NCBI GenBank assembly: GCA_016781115.1
Contig: JADDQX010000062.1
Span: forward strand, 1-11,408
Direction of reading: 5' to 3'
DNA: 11,408 nt
From: Actinomycetota bacterium
GTDB lineage: Bacteria > Actinomycetota > CADDZG01 > WHSQ01
Shown here: positions 1-6,511 of the stretch, one piece after another
Numbering within the stretch: position 1 is the first letter of the stretch
Layout of the letters: each line of letters begins with the position of its first letter
Translations under genes and position numbers: made by a program
The notes under the pieces: model-generated
Database searches by the model: none
What the model was told of the DNA's origin: nothing
The model's input: the letters and a program-made list of their open reading frames with translations, nothing else

Positions 1-249
1 GAAGGCTTGGAGGCTCCCCCGGGCGGCGTCGTAGGCGCCTGGTCTCCTCCACAGCGCGAGGAAGGCATCCTGAGCGACCTCTTCGGCAAGGGCGTGATCG
101 ACCAGCACCCGCCGGGCCATCCCATAGACGACGCCGCCGTAGAGGTCCATCAGCTCTCGCAGAGCCGACTGGTCCCGGGACATGAGCCTGTTGGCGAACC
201 TCTGATCGTCCTCGCGCGTCATCTGGGCGACATCGTAGCGAGCGATCAT
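1..249 (-). CDS. ECF-type RNA polymerase sigma factor, N-terminal part (cut by window edge)
   Basis: Reading the minus strand from the ATG at 249 gives 83 codons open to the window edge. The product is the start of a group 4 (extracytoplasmic function) sigma factor, which directs RNA polymerase to a small set of promoters. Residues about 28-69 match sigma region 2: an ALRELMDLYGGVVYGMARR helix, then the -10 recognition helix AEEVAQDAFLALWRR (55-69), ending in a GSLQAF segment typical of the region 2 to linker boundary in SigK-like ECF factors. Region 4 lies outside the window. An in-frame ATG at codon 10 (position 222) is an alternative start; neither has a clear ribosome binding site. It diverges from a membrane-protein gene. 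Any partner anti-sigma factor would be expected downstream, off the left edge. Family is fairly secure; target regulon unknown. Confidence 0.85.
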   Translation of the reverse strand, partial: MIARYDVAQMTREDDQRFANRLMSRDQSALRELMDLYGGVVYGMARRVLVDHALAEEVAQDAFLALWRRPGAYDAARGSLQAF

Positions 250-291
250 GTCTATGGATTCGGCCCCCGGCCCACATCGGATTCCAGCGGC

Positions 292-304
292 TAACCTTCT
301 CTGC
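292..304 (+). promoter_or_regulatory. Possible -10 box of a leaderless promoter for the membrane-protein gene
   Basis: TAACCT at 292-297 fits the TANNNT -10 consensus and ends 7 nt before a GTG at 305, so transcription would start on or next to the start codon. No Shine-Dalgarno sequence precedes this GTG. No convincing -35 hexamer is seen. The same layout recurs before two other GTG starts in this window. Confidence 0.35.
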
Positions 305-883
305 GTGCAGGAACTGCTGGAGAGAAGGCTCCGTCCCTTCGCCCTCGCCGCCTTGTTGCTGGCGCTCGTGTGTCTGGCGATGGTCCGGCTCCCCGAATCG
401 ACGCTGTCGCTGCTGCAGCGCCGGTCGCCTTTCACGCTCGCGCAGATCGGGTGGGCTTACCGGCTGATGGCCTTCGCCGCGTTGGCACAGGCGCTGTATG
501 GCGGCTTCGTTCTACTGCGCCCCGACCACGTCGAGAAGGCACGCCGGACGGACCCCAAGCTCGCTTCGCTCTCGCGTTCGAAGCTGACGGGGACGGTCGC
601 CCGTACGGCGGCTTGGATGACGGTGTTCACCCTCGCCTACGGCATCGCCGCCTTCGCGATCAGCGGCCAGCGGGGGGGCTTCTGGCTGTTTCCGTCACTG
701 GCCGTCGCCCAAGGCGCCTGGTACTACCGCCAGGTCGGGCAGGTGGCGAAGTGGATGGGCTTCCAGCCCGAGAACACGCCCGACGTTCGGGCTCGTGCGG
801 TGTGGCAACGAGAGCCGCCGGACTACTGTCCGCCGATCGCTCGCGGCCTCGTTCCCGTCGGGCGCGCTGATGCCGATCGCTGA
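305..883 (+). CDS. Four-helix integral membrane protein of unknown function
   Basis: The 192-residue product has four hydrophobic segments at roughly 11-27, 50-71, 100-119 and 125-141. A basic loop (about 78-100) lies between segments 2 and 3, and a polar C-terminal tail of about 45 residues is rich in Pro and Arg. I do not recognise a family and see no catalytic or metal-binding motif. An upstream ATG at 248 would add 19 residues, but they are Pro-rich and non-hydrophobic and that start would overlap the start of the divergent sigma gene. I prefer the GTG at 305, which leaves a 55-bp divergent spacer and puts Arg-rich residues just before the first helix. The acyl-CoA synthetase gene begins 3 nt after its stop, so the two are probably cotranscribed. 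A role as anti-sigma factor is not supported: it is divergent from the sigma gene and lacks a zinc-binding HxxxCxxC motif. Confidence 0.7.
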   Translation: MQELLERRLRPFALAALLLALVCLAMVRLPESTLSLLQRRSPFTLAQIGWAYRLMAFAALAQALYGGFVLLRPDHVEKARRTDPKLASLSRSKLTGTVARTAAWMTVFTLAYGIAAFAISGQRGGFWLFPSLAVAQGAWYYRQVGQVAKWMGFQPENTPDVRARAVWQREPPDYCPPIARGLVPVGRADADR

Positions 884-886
884 CGG

Positions 887-2344
887 TTGAGCGGCATCGG
901 CGGCTACGCGCGGTCCAGCCCCGACTCCACCGCCATCGTTTCGCTCGGCCGTTCCCTCACGTTCGGCGACCTAGACCAGCGCCAGCGGAGGCTCGCGGGG
1001 GCACTCCGTGCGGCGGGGCTCGAGCAGGGCGGGCGCATCGCGGTCCTGGCGCGCAACTCGGTCGAGTCTCTGGAGACGACGACCGGAGCGCTGAGAGCCG
1101 GTCTCATACCGGTCCCGATCAACCCTCTCCTCTCGGAACGAGAGGTGGCGTACGTGCTCGAGGATTCCGGAGCCGCGTGGCTGTTCACCGACCGCACGAT
1201 CGAGCCACATCCGGGACTGGAGCGGATCGTCACCTTCGGCGACGCCTACGAGCGCTGTCTCGCCGACGCCGAGCCGGCGGATCTCTGCGACCACGTGCGC
1301 GGGCGGCCGATGCACTACACGTCGGGGACGACGGGGCTCCCGAAGGGGGTGTGGGTAAGACCCGCGGCCGCTCGCGCCGCGGCGCAACGCTCGCGAGACT
1401 TCATCCGGCTGTGGGGGCTGACGTCGGACGACATCCACCTGGTGTGCTCGCCACTGGCGCATTCGGCCCCACATCGCTACTCCACCAGAACACTTGAAGC
1501 GGGAGGAACGGTCGCATTGCAGAGCAGGTTCGACGCCGCCGAGACCCTCGCGGCGATGGATCTGTTCACCGCAACCACGACGTTCATGGTTCCGACGCAT
1601 CTGGAACGGATCTTCGCCCTAGGAGAGCGCGCTCTACATCGCCACGACCTGAGCTCGATGCGGCTGCTCGTACATGCGGGCGCGCCCATACGTCCGGAGA
1701 CGAAGCGCCGCGCCATAGACCTCTTTTCGGAGGAGGCGGTGTGGGAGTTCTACGGGTCGACGGAGGGACAGGCGACGCGTATCTCGGCGCCCGAATGGAT
1801 CCACAAGCCCGGAAGCGTCGGTCTCCCGAGACCGGGCGCCGAGATCATGATCTTCGACGAGGAGCGGAACGCGCTGGGGGCCGGGAAGGTCGGAGAAGTG
1901 TGGGTGAAAGACCCGCGCATGGAGCGCTTCCAATATTGGGGTGATCGCGCCAAGACCAAGCGCGCCTGGAGGGCGGGCGCTTTCACCGTTGGAGACCTGG
2001 GGTACCTGGACGAGGAGGGTTACCTGTTCCTGACGGGTCGCGCCAACGACACGATCATCACGGGCGGCGTGAACGTCTACCCACAGGAGGTGGAAGGCGT
2101 CCTCACCGAACATCCGGGGGTCGCGGAAGCGGTCGTGTACGGCGTGCCGAGCGACGAATGGGGCCAGGAGGTCCATGCCGCGGTAGTCCCGCGTGCCGGC
2201 CACGAGGTCACGCCCGAGGTGCTGATGGAATGGGCGCGGGAGCGGGTCGCCGGCTACAAGCGGCCGCGGCACTTCGACCTCGTTCACGAGCTGCCGCGTA
2301 CGGCAACGAGGAAGCTGAAACGGGAGCCTCCCGAGGCTCCATGA
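887..2344 (+). CDS. AMP-forming acyl-CoA synthetase (ANL superfamily, FadD-like)
   Basis: This stand-alone adenylating enzyme of 485 residues would activate a carboxylic acid with ATP and ligate it to CoA in the cytoplasm. The family motifs occur in order: the P-loop YTSGTTGLPKG (144-154), A5 YGSTEG (289-294), A7/A8 GDLGYLDEEGYLFLTGR (369-385) followed by a TGGVNVYPQEVE hinge, and a C-terminal lysine in PRTATRKLKR (470-479, Lys476). In most relatives the residue before that lysine is Gly; here it is Arg. There is no carrier-protein domain. The length matches short FadD or benzoate/long-chain CoA ligase types, but the substrate cannot be read from sequence. The start is a TTG 3 nt after the membrane gene stop; no ribosome binding site is visible, so reinitiation after the upstream gene is likely. 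The N-terminus has the usual start-of-domain pattern (DSTAIVSLGRSLTFGDLD), which supports the TTG. Confidence 0.9.
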   Translation: MSGIGGYARSSPDSTAIVSLGRSLTFGDLDQRQRRLAGALRAAGLEQGGRIAVLARNSVESLETTTGALRAGLIPVPINPLLSEREVAYVLEDSGAAWLFTDRTIEPHPGLERIVTFGDAYERCLADAEPADLCDHVRGRPMHYTSGTTGLPKGVWVRPAAARAAAQRSRDFIRLWGLTSDDIHLVCSPLAHSAPHRYSTRTLEAGGTVALQSRFDAAETLAAMDLFTATTTFMVPTHLERIFALGERALHRHDLSSMRLLVHAGAPIRPETKRRAIDLFSEEAVWEFYGSTEGQATRISAPEWIHKPGSVGLPRPGAEIMIFDEERNALGAGKVGEVWVKDPRMERFQYWGDRAKTKRAWRAGAFTVGDLGYLDEEGYLFLTGRANDTIITGGVNVYPQEVEGVLTEHPGVAEAVVYGVPSDEWGQEVHAAVVPRAGHEVTPEVLMEWARERVAGYKRPRHFDLVHELPRTATRKLKREPPEAP

Positions 2345-2352
2345 CGGCTAAG

Positions 2353-2364
2353 TAGTGTGCCCGC
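2353..2364 (+). promoter_or_regulatory. Possible -10 box of a leaderless promoter for the racemase-family gene
   Basis: TAGTGT at 2353-2358 fits TANNNT and stands 6 nt before the GTG start at 2365, in the 20-nt gap after the acyl-CoA synthetase stop. No Shine-Dalgarno sequence and no clear -35 element are present. If used, it gives the racemase/cyclodeaminase pair its own leaderless mRNA. Confidence 0.3.
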
Positions 2365-3369
2365 GTGAGCAGGCTGAGCGTCGAGGCGACCGACTATCAC
2401 ACCGTCGGAGAGCCCTTCCGCATCATCACCTCCGAGATAGAGCTGGAGGGGCGCGGGATCTTGGACAAGCGGGCATTCGCGATGGACAACCTCGACCACG
2501 TGCGCCGGCTGGTGATCAACGAGCCTCGCGGCCACGCGGATATGTACGGCTGCTTCGTTACGCCGCCCGAGGACGATGCTGGTGACCTAGGGGTTGTGTT
2601 CTTCCACAACGAGGGCTACAGCACCGCCTGTGGGCACGGAACGATCGCGCTCGTGACGTGGGCCCTGGAAGAGGGTGTGCTTCCCGCCACCGAGCCTGAG
2701 ACCGAGGTGGTGGTCGACGTCCCATCCGGACGGCTGCCAACGGTGGCGCGGGTGGAGGACGGTAACGTCCGCTGGGTGCGCTTCCGAAACGTCCCCTCCT
2801 TCGTCCATTCGAGCGGCTTGCAGATCGAGACGAGGGCCGGGACGGTGACCGCAGATGTCGCGTTCGGCGGTGCCTTCTACGCCTCCGTCGACGTCACCTC
2901 GATCGGGCTGACGGTCGAACCCAGGAACCTGTCAGAGCTGATCGCGCTAGGGCGTGAGGTGAAGCAAGGGGTGATGCAGCAACAGGAGATCGAGCATCCC
3001 GAGGAGCCTCGCTTGAGGGACGTCTACGGGACGATCTTCTTCGAGCGCTTGCCGGACGTCGACGGACACCTGTGTCAGCGGAACGTGACCATCTTCGCCG
3101 ACGGCGAGGTGGACCGGTCTCCGTGCGGGAGTGGGACCTCGGCGCGGCTGGCGCTGCTCGATGCCGCAGGTGAGCTCGAGAGAGGCCGCAGGCTGCTGCA
3201 CCTCGGGATCGTCGGAGGCGAGTTCCTCGCGTGGGTGGAAAGCGACACCGACGTTGGCGGGAAGCCCGCGGTGGTGACGCAGGTCCAAGGAAGCGCGTAT
3301 CTCAGCGGGTACCACCGGTTCGTGCTGGAGCCCGACGACCCGATCGGCACGGGGTTCCTGCTCCGCTAG
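2365..3369 (+). CDS. Proline racemase / hydroxyproline epimerase family enzyme
   Basis: The 334-residue product belongs to the cofactor-independent proline racemase superfamily, which moves or removes the alpha-proton of proline or hydroxyproline with two opposed catalytic residues. The first site is STACGHGTIA with Cys89; the second is VDRSPCGSGTSAR with Cys254. Two cysteines are the pattern of racemases and epimerases; trans-3-hydroxyproline dehydratases usually have Thr at the second site. The region around Cys89 (HNEGYST) and a later HPEEPRLRDVYGTI segment (211-223), however, look more like the dehydratase branch than classic 4-hydroxyproline epimerases, so the exact reaction is open. The start is a GTG without a ribosome binding site. 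The downstream cyclodeaminase-family gene touches its stop codon, which suggests joint use in proline, hydroxyproline or D-amino-acid metabolism. Confidence 0.88.
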   Translation: MSRLSVEATDYHTVGEPFRIITSEIELEGRGILDKRAFAMDNLDHVRRLVINEPRGHADMYGCFVTPPEDDAGDLGVVFFHNEGYSTACGHGTIALVTWALEEGVLPATEPETEVVVDVPSGRLPTVARVEDGNVRWVRFRNVPSFVHSSGLQIETRAGTVTADVAFGGAFYASVDVTSIGLTVEPRNLSELIALGREVKQGVMQQQEIEHPEEPRLRDVYGTIFFERLPDVDGHLCQRNVTIFADGEVDRSPCGSGTSARLALLDAAGELERGRRLLHLGIVGGEFLAWVESDTDVGGKPAVVTQVQGSAYLSGYHRFVLEPDDPIGTGFLLR

Positions 3370-4283
3370 TGGTGCCCTCGATCATCGGCGAGGACGAGCT
3401 GGCGCGCCTCCTGCCGATGAGCGATGCGATCGCGGCGCTGGAGGCTGCCTTCCTCGATCCGCCGGAGCTTCCGGATCGTTCGCACCTGGATGTCGGCGGC
3501 GGCGACCTCCTCGTGATGCCGGCCTGGTCCGAGGGCGCGGCCGGTGTGAAGCTCGTGACGGTGTCCCCGGACAACCCCGCGCGAGCTCTCCCCTTGATCC
3601 ACGGGATCTACGTCCTCTTCGACAAGCCGTCGCTGGAGCCCGTCGCGTTGTTCGACGCCGCGCCGCTCACGGCTCTGCGAACGGCAGCCGTGTCGGCGGT
3701 CGCGACGGTGCACCTCGCGCGGCACGATGCTTCTCGGCTCGTCCTGTTCGGAGCCGGCGTACAGGCGCACGCACACCTCGCCGCGATGGCCGCGGTGCGG
3801 CCGCTGGAGAGGGTCACGATCGTGTCGCGCACGCCGGAGCGGGTCGAGCGACTGATCGACGCCGCTCGAGCTCTCGGCCTGGACGCCCAAGCGGGACACC
3901 CGGAGGACGTCTCTCGAGCCGACATCATCTGCACCTGCACGACCAGCTCGGAGCCGCTCTTCGACGGGGGCCGCGTCGCGAGTGGGGTCCACGTGAACGC
4001 TATCGGCTCCTACCGACCCGAAGCGCGCGAGCTCGACGATGCTCTCATCGAACGGGCTCGGGTCTTCGTCGACGTCGCGGCCGCCATGCGCGAATCGGGA
4101 GACCTCGTGGACCCGCTAACTCGAGGCATCCTGGACCGATCGCGGGTGCGCCCGTTGGGCGAGGCCGTCACGGGCTCCGCCGGGCGCGCCCGGCCGGACG
4201 AGATCACAGTCTTCAAATCGGTCGGCGCCGCGTTCGAAGATCTAGCCGTCGCCGCAGCCGCGGCCGGACGTCTCCAGCGCTAG
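3369..4283 (+). CDS. Ornithine cyclodeaminase / mu-crystallin family NAD(P)-dependent enzyme
   Basis: The product (304 residues from the first of two tandem GTG codons at 3369 and 3372) has the ornithine cyclodeaminase fold. The substrate-side motif is GVKLVTVSPDNP (59-70, Lys61), followed by LTALRTAAVSA (100-110, Arg104), a Rossmann segment LVLFGAGVQAHAHL (125-138), VNAIGSYRPEARELDD (209-224) and TVFKSVGAAFEDLA (280-293). Members deaminate ornithine to proline, reduce cyclic imines such as pyrroline-2-carboxylate, or make or degrade other amino acids; sequence alone does not separate these. The GTG at 3369 overlaps the racemase TAG by one base, so translation is probably coupled. Next to a proline-racemase relative, a delta1-pyrroline-2-carboxylate reductase role is plausible but inferred. 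Its TAG stop lies in a CTAG shared with the convergent mdh gene. Confidence 0.88.
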   Translation: MVPSIIGEDELARLLPMSDAIAALEAAFLDPPELPDRSHLDVGGGDLLVMPAWSEGAAGVKLVTVSPDNPARALPLIHGIYVLFDKPSLEPVALFDAAPLTALRTAAVSAVATVHLARHDASRLVLFGAGVQAHAHLAAMAAVRPLERVTIVSRTPERVERLIDAARALGLDAQAGHPEDVSRADIICTCTTSSEPLFDGGRVASGVHVNAIGSYRPEARELDDALIERARVFVDVAAAMRESGDLVDPLTRGILDRSRVRPLGEAVTGSAGRARPDEITVFKSVGAAFEDLAVAAAAAGRLQR

Positions 4284-5218
4284 GAACGCCGCGCGTCGAG
4301 CTCCTGACACTTGGCCCTGATCGCCTCCGCGGCCTCCGTCAGCTGCGCGATCTCGTCGGCGTTGAGCTCCAGCTCCACGATCTCCTGGACGCCGCCCTTG
4401 CCGAGCCGGCCCGGGACCCCGAGATAGACGTCAGAGATCCCGTACTGACCCGTCGTCCAGGCCGACATCGGCAGCACCTCACCGGCGTCGTCCGCGAGGA
4501 TCGCGGTGACCATCGCGGCCGAGGATGCCGCGGGCGCATAGAAGGCGCTCCCCTTCTTCAGGTGGCCGACGATCTCGCCCCCCGCGCCGCGCGTGCGCTC
4601 GAACAATTGCTGCAGATCTTCTTCGCTGACCAGCTCCGGTAGAGGCTTTCCACCCACCGTCGCGTGGCGAGGTAGCGCAACCATCTGCTCACCGTGCGAC
4701 CCGAGTGTCATCGCCTCGACGGAGGTCGGATCCACGTTCAGCTTCTCGGCTATGAAGAAACGCAAGCGGGCGGAGTCGAGAACGCCGGCCATCCCGATGA
4801 CGCGCTCCTTCGGGAACCCCGACACGACCGATGCGAGGTAGGTCATCTCGTCGAGCGGGTTGGACACCACGATCAGAACGGCGTCGGGAGAGTGCTCCGC
4901 GATCTGCTGCGTAACACCGCCGACGATCTCGGAGTTCACGTCGAGCAGGTCCATGCGGCTCATCCCCGGAGTCCGTGGACGCCCCGCAGTGATGACGACT
5001 ACCTCCGAACCGGCCGTGTCCGCGTAGTCGTTGGTGCCGCGGACCCGCGTTTCGAACCCGACGACGGGAGCCGAATGGTTGATGTCGAGAGCCAGCCCCT
5101 GAGGGAGACCCTCGACGATGTCGATCATCACGACCTCATCCGCGAGGTTGCTCTCGGCTACCCGCCGCGCCGCGTTAGAGCCGACGTTGCCGGCGCCGAC
5201 GACGGTGACCTTGCTCAT
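4280..5218 (-). CDS. mdh: Malate dehydrogenase (LDH-like type)
   Basis: This cytoplasmic TCA-cycle enzyme interconverts malate and oxaloacetate with NAD. The 312-residue product has the NAD-binding VTVVGAGNVGSNAA (4-17), Asp33 after the second strand, and the mobile loop GRPRTPGMSR with Arg82 and Arg88. Further on are VVSNPLD with Asn120, GVLDSARLR with Asp148 and Arg151, and the catalytic TLGSHGE with His175. Arg82, where lactate dehydrogenases carry Gln, marks malate as substrate. The length matches LDH-like MDHs. The ATG at 5218 has a strong GGAGG at 5224-5228, spaced 5 nt. It follows icd by 62 nt, with a small hairpin between them. Its TAG overlaps the convergent cyclodeaminase stop by 4 bp. 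Confidence 0.95.
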   Translation of the reverse strand: MSKVTVVGAGNVGSNAARRVAESNLADEVVMIDIVEGLPQGLALDINHSAPVVGFETRVRGTNDYADTAGSEVVVITAGRPRTPGMSRMDLLDVNSEIVGGVTQQIAEHSPDAVLIVVSNPLDEMTYLASVVSGFPKERVIGMAGVLDSARLRFFIAEKLNVDPTSVEAMTLGSHGEQMVALPRHATVGGKPLPELVSEEDLQQLFERTRGAGGEIVGHLKKGSAFYAPAASSAAMVTAILADDAGEVLPMSAWTTGQYGISDVYLGVPGRLGKGGVQEIVELELNADEIAQLTEAAEAIRAKCQELDARRS

Positions 5219-5241
5219 CCTTTCCTCCGTTCTGATGTCGG

Positions 5242-5261
5242 AAAACTACGTCCAGACGTAG
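5242..5261 (-). terminator. Small hairpin with U-tract between icd and mdh (weak terminator or attenuator)
   Basis: On the minus strand a perfect 6-bp stem, CTACGT...ACGTAG (5246-5251 with 5256-5261), closes a 4-nt loop and is followed at once by TTTT (5242-5245). It begins 19 nt after the icd stop and ends 13 nt before the mdh Shine-Dalgarno. The stem is short and not very GC-rich for this genome, so it may only reduce read-through into mdh, or act as an mRNA-processing or stabilising hairpin. Confidence 0.45.
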
Positions 5262-5280
5262 CTGAGTTAGCAGAAAAGGG

Positions 5281-6387
5281 TTAGAGGGTGTCGGCTTGCA
5301 TCTTTTCGATGATGCCGTCGGCGACTTCCGACGTTCCTACTGCGGTCGGGTCATCACGCTGCGGCTTCATGTCGTAGGTGACGTACTTGCCCTCCGAGAT
5401 GACCGCGCCGATCGCCTTCTCGAGCCGATCGGCGGCGCCGACCTCCCCCAGATGACGCAACATGAGCACGCCCGACAGCATCATCGCCATCGGATTCACC
5501 TTGTTCTGGCCCGCGTACTTCGGGGCCGAGCCATGCGTCGGCTCGAACACCGCGGCTTCGTCGCCGATGTTCCCGCCGGGCGCGACGCCCAGACCGCCGA
5601 TCAACCCGGCCCCCAGATCCGAGACGATGTCACCGTAGAGGTTAGGGAGAACCAGCACGTCGTACAGCTCCGGCTTCTGCACGAGCTGCATGCACATGTT
5701 GTCGACGATGCGGTCCTCGAACTCCACGCCCGAGTCCTTGTACTCCTCCGCGACCTCACGCGCGGTCTGGAGGAACAGCCCGTCCGAGAACTTCATGATG
5801 TTCGCCTTATGCACCGCCGTGACTTTCTTGCGGCCGTTCTTGATCGCGTAGTCGAAGGCCGCTCGGACGATGCGTTGAGTGCCCCACACCGAGATGGGCT
5901 TGATCGAGATCCCGGAATCCTCCCGGATCCGGCGCGCGCCCAGGTCCGCGATGAAGTCGATCAGCTTGCTCGCTTCAGGAGAGCCCTGCTCGAACTCGAT
6001 CCCCGCGTATAGGTCCTCGTGGTTCTCGCGGACCACGACCAGATCGATGTTCTCGTAGCGAGAGCGCACCCCCGGGTACGAACGGCATGGCCTCAGGCAC
6101 ATGTACAGATCGAGCTCTTTGCGCAGAGCCACATTGACGCTGCGGAAACCCCCACCAACGGGAGTCGTGATCGGGCCCTTGATGGCGACCTTGTTCTGCC
6201 TGATCGAGTCGAGGACGTGATCCGGGAGGGGCGTCCCGTGCTCCTCCATGACGTCGGTACCAGCATGCTGGACATCCCACTCGAACTTGACTCCCGTGCC
6301 TTCCAGCACCCGGCGGGTTGCCTCGGCGATCTCGGGACCGGTCCCGTCCCCGGGGATCAGGGTGACGCGATGAACTGTCTGTGACAT
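5281..6387 (-). CDS. icd: Isocitrate dehydrogenase, isocitrate/isopropylmalate dehydrogenase family
   Basis: This TCA-cycle enzyme oxidises and decarboxylates isocitrate to 2-oxoglutarate. The 368-residue product shows TLIPGDGTGPEI (9-20) and the substrate motif SVNVALRKELDLY (83-95: Ser83, Asn85, Arg89), with Arg99 and Arg120 also fitting substrate binding. Catalytic Lys194 lies in AVHKANIMK, and Mg-binding Asp253/Asp257 lie in the NLYGDIVSDLGAGL signature. Ser83/Asn85 favour isocitrate over isopropylmalate. The cofactor loop reads THGSAPKYAGQNKVNP (284-299); Lys290, Tyr291 and Val297 correspond to the NADP-type residues of E. coli Icd rather than the Asp/Ile/Ala of NAD enzymes, although overall length resembles the short NAD-IDH branch. 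The ATG at 6387 has AAGGAG at 6397-6402, spaced 9 nt. mdh lies downstream on the same strand; gltA diverges upstream. Confidence 0.93.
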   Translation of the reverse strand: MSQTVHRVTLIPGDGTGPEIAEATRRVLEGTGVKFEWDVQHAGTDVMEEHGTPLPDHVLDSIRQNKVAIKGPITTPVGGGFRSVNVALRKELDLYMCLRPCRSYPGVRSRYENIDLVVVRENHEDLYAGIEFEQGSPEASKLIDFIADLGARRIREDSGISIKPISVWGTQRIVRAAFDYAIKNGRKKVTAVHKANIMKFSDGLFLQTAREVAEEYKDSGVEFEDRIVDNMCMQLVQKPELYDVLVLPNLYGDIVSDLGAGLIGGLGVAPGGNIGDEAAVFEPTHGSAPKYAGQNKVNPMAMMLSGVLMLRHLGEVGAADRLEKAIGAVISEGKYVTYDMKPQRDDPTAVGTSEVADGIIEKMQADTL

Positions 6388-6418
6388 CTAGGAAAACTCC
6401 TTGCGCTAGGGGCCTCGA

Positions 6419-6424
6419 TACGCT
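6419..6424 (-). promoter_or_regulatory. Possible -10 box for icd
   Basis: On the minus strand TAGCGT fits TANNNT and would start a leader of about 25 nt that contains the AAGGAG of icd. No -35 hexamer is convincing. This rests on one short motif. Confidence 0.25.
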
Positions 6425-6437
6425 AAAAGGCGCCGCC

Positions 6438-6454
6438 AGGCTACCTGATAGCCT
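6438..6454. promoter_or_regulatory. 17-bp dyad, candidate operator between icd and gltA
   Basis: AGGCTA and TAGCCT form perfect 6-bp arms around a 5-nt centre (6444-6448). It lies in the 124-bp divergent spacer between icd and gltA. Its right arm TAGCCT also fits a TANNNT -10 for plus-strand transcription towards gltA, about 58 nt before the gltA start, so a bound repressor could block that promoter. No regulator gene for it is visible in the window. Confidence 0.35.
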
Positions 6455-6473
6455 TGTTCGCTGACCGAGACGA

Positions 6474-6487
6474 GCGCCCGCGGGCGC
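6474..6487. repeat. 14-bp GC palindrome in the gltA leader
   Basis: GCGCCCG followed directly by CGGGCGC is a perfect 14-bp palindrome 24 bp before the gltA ATG. It could be a protein-binding site or an mRNA structure just upstream of the GGAAAGG at 6493-6499. In GC-rich DNA such palindromes also arise by chance. Confidence 0.3.
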
Positions 6488-6511
6488 CGCACGGAAAGGC
6501 AATACCGGCGT

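Noticed and set aside
7..294. Plus-strand open frame at the left edge
   Set aside because: It is the antisense of the ECF sigma factor, whose region 2 is clearly recognisable on the minus strand.
971..1600. Open frame antisense to the acyl-CoA synthetase
   Set aside because: Arg/Gly-rich shadow within a gene carrying all adenylation motifs in frame.
3231..3368. N-terminal extension of the cyclodeaminase-family gene back to 3231
   Set aside because: The extra 46 residues are read over the end of the racemase gene in another frame, are Arg/Gly-rich and have no family match; the tandem GTG at 3369/3372 gives the normal family start.
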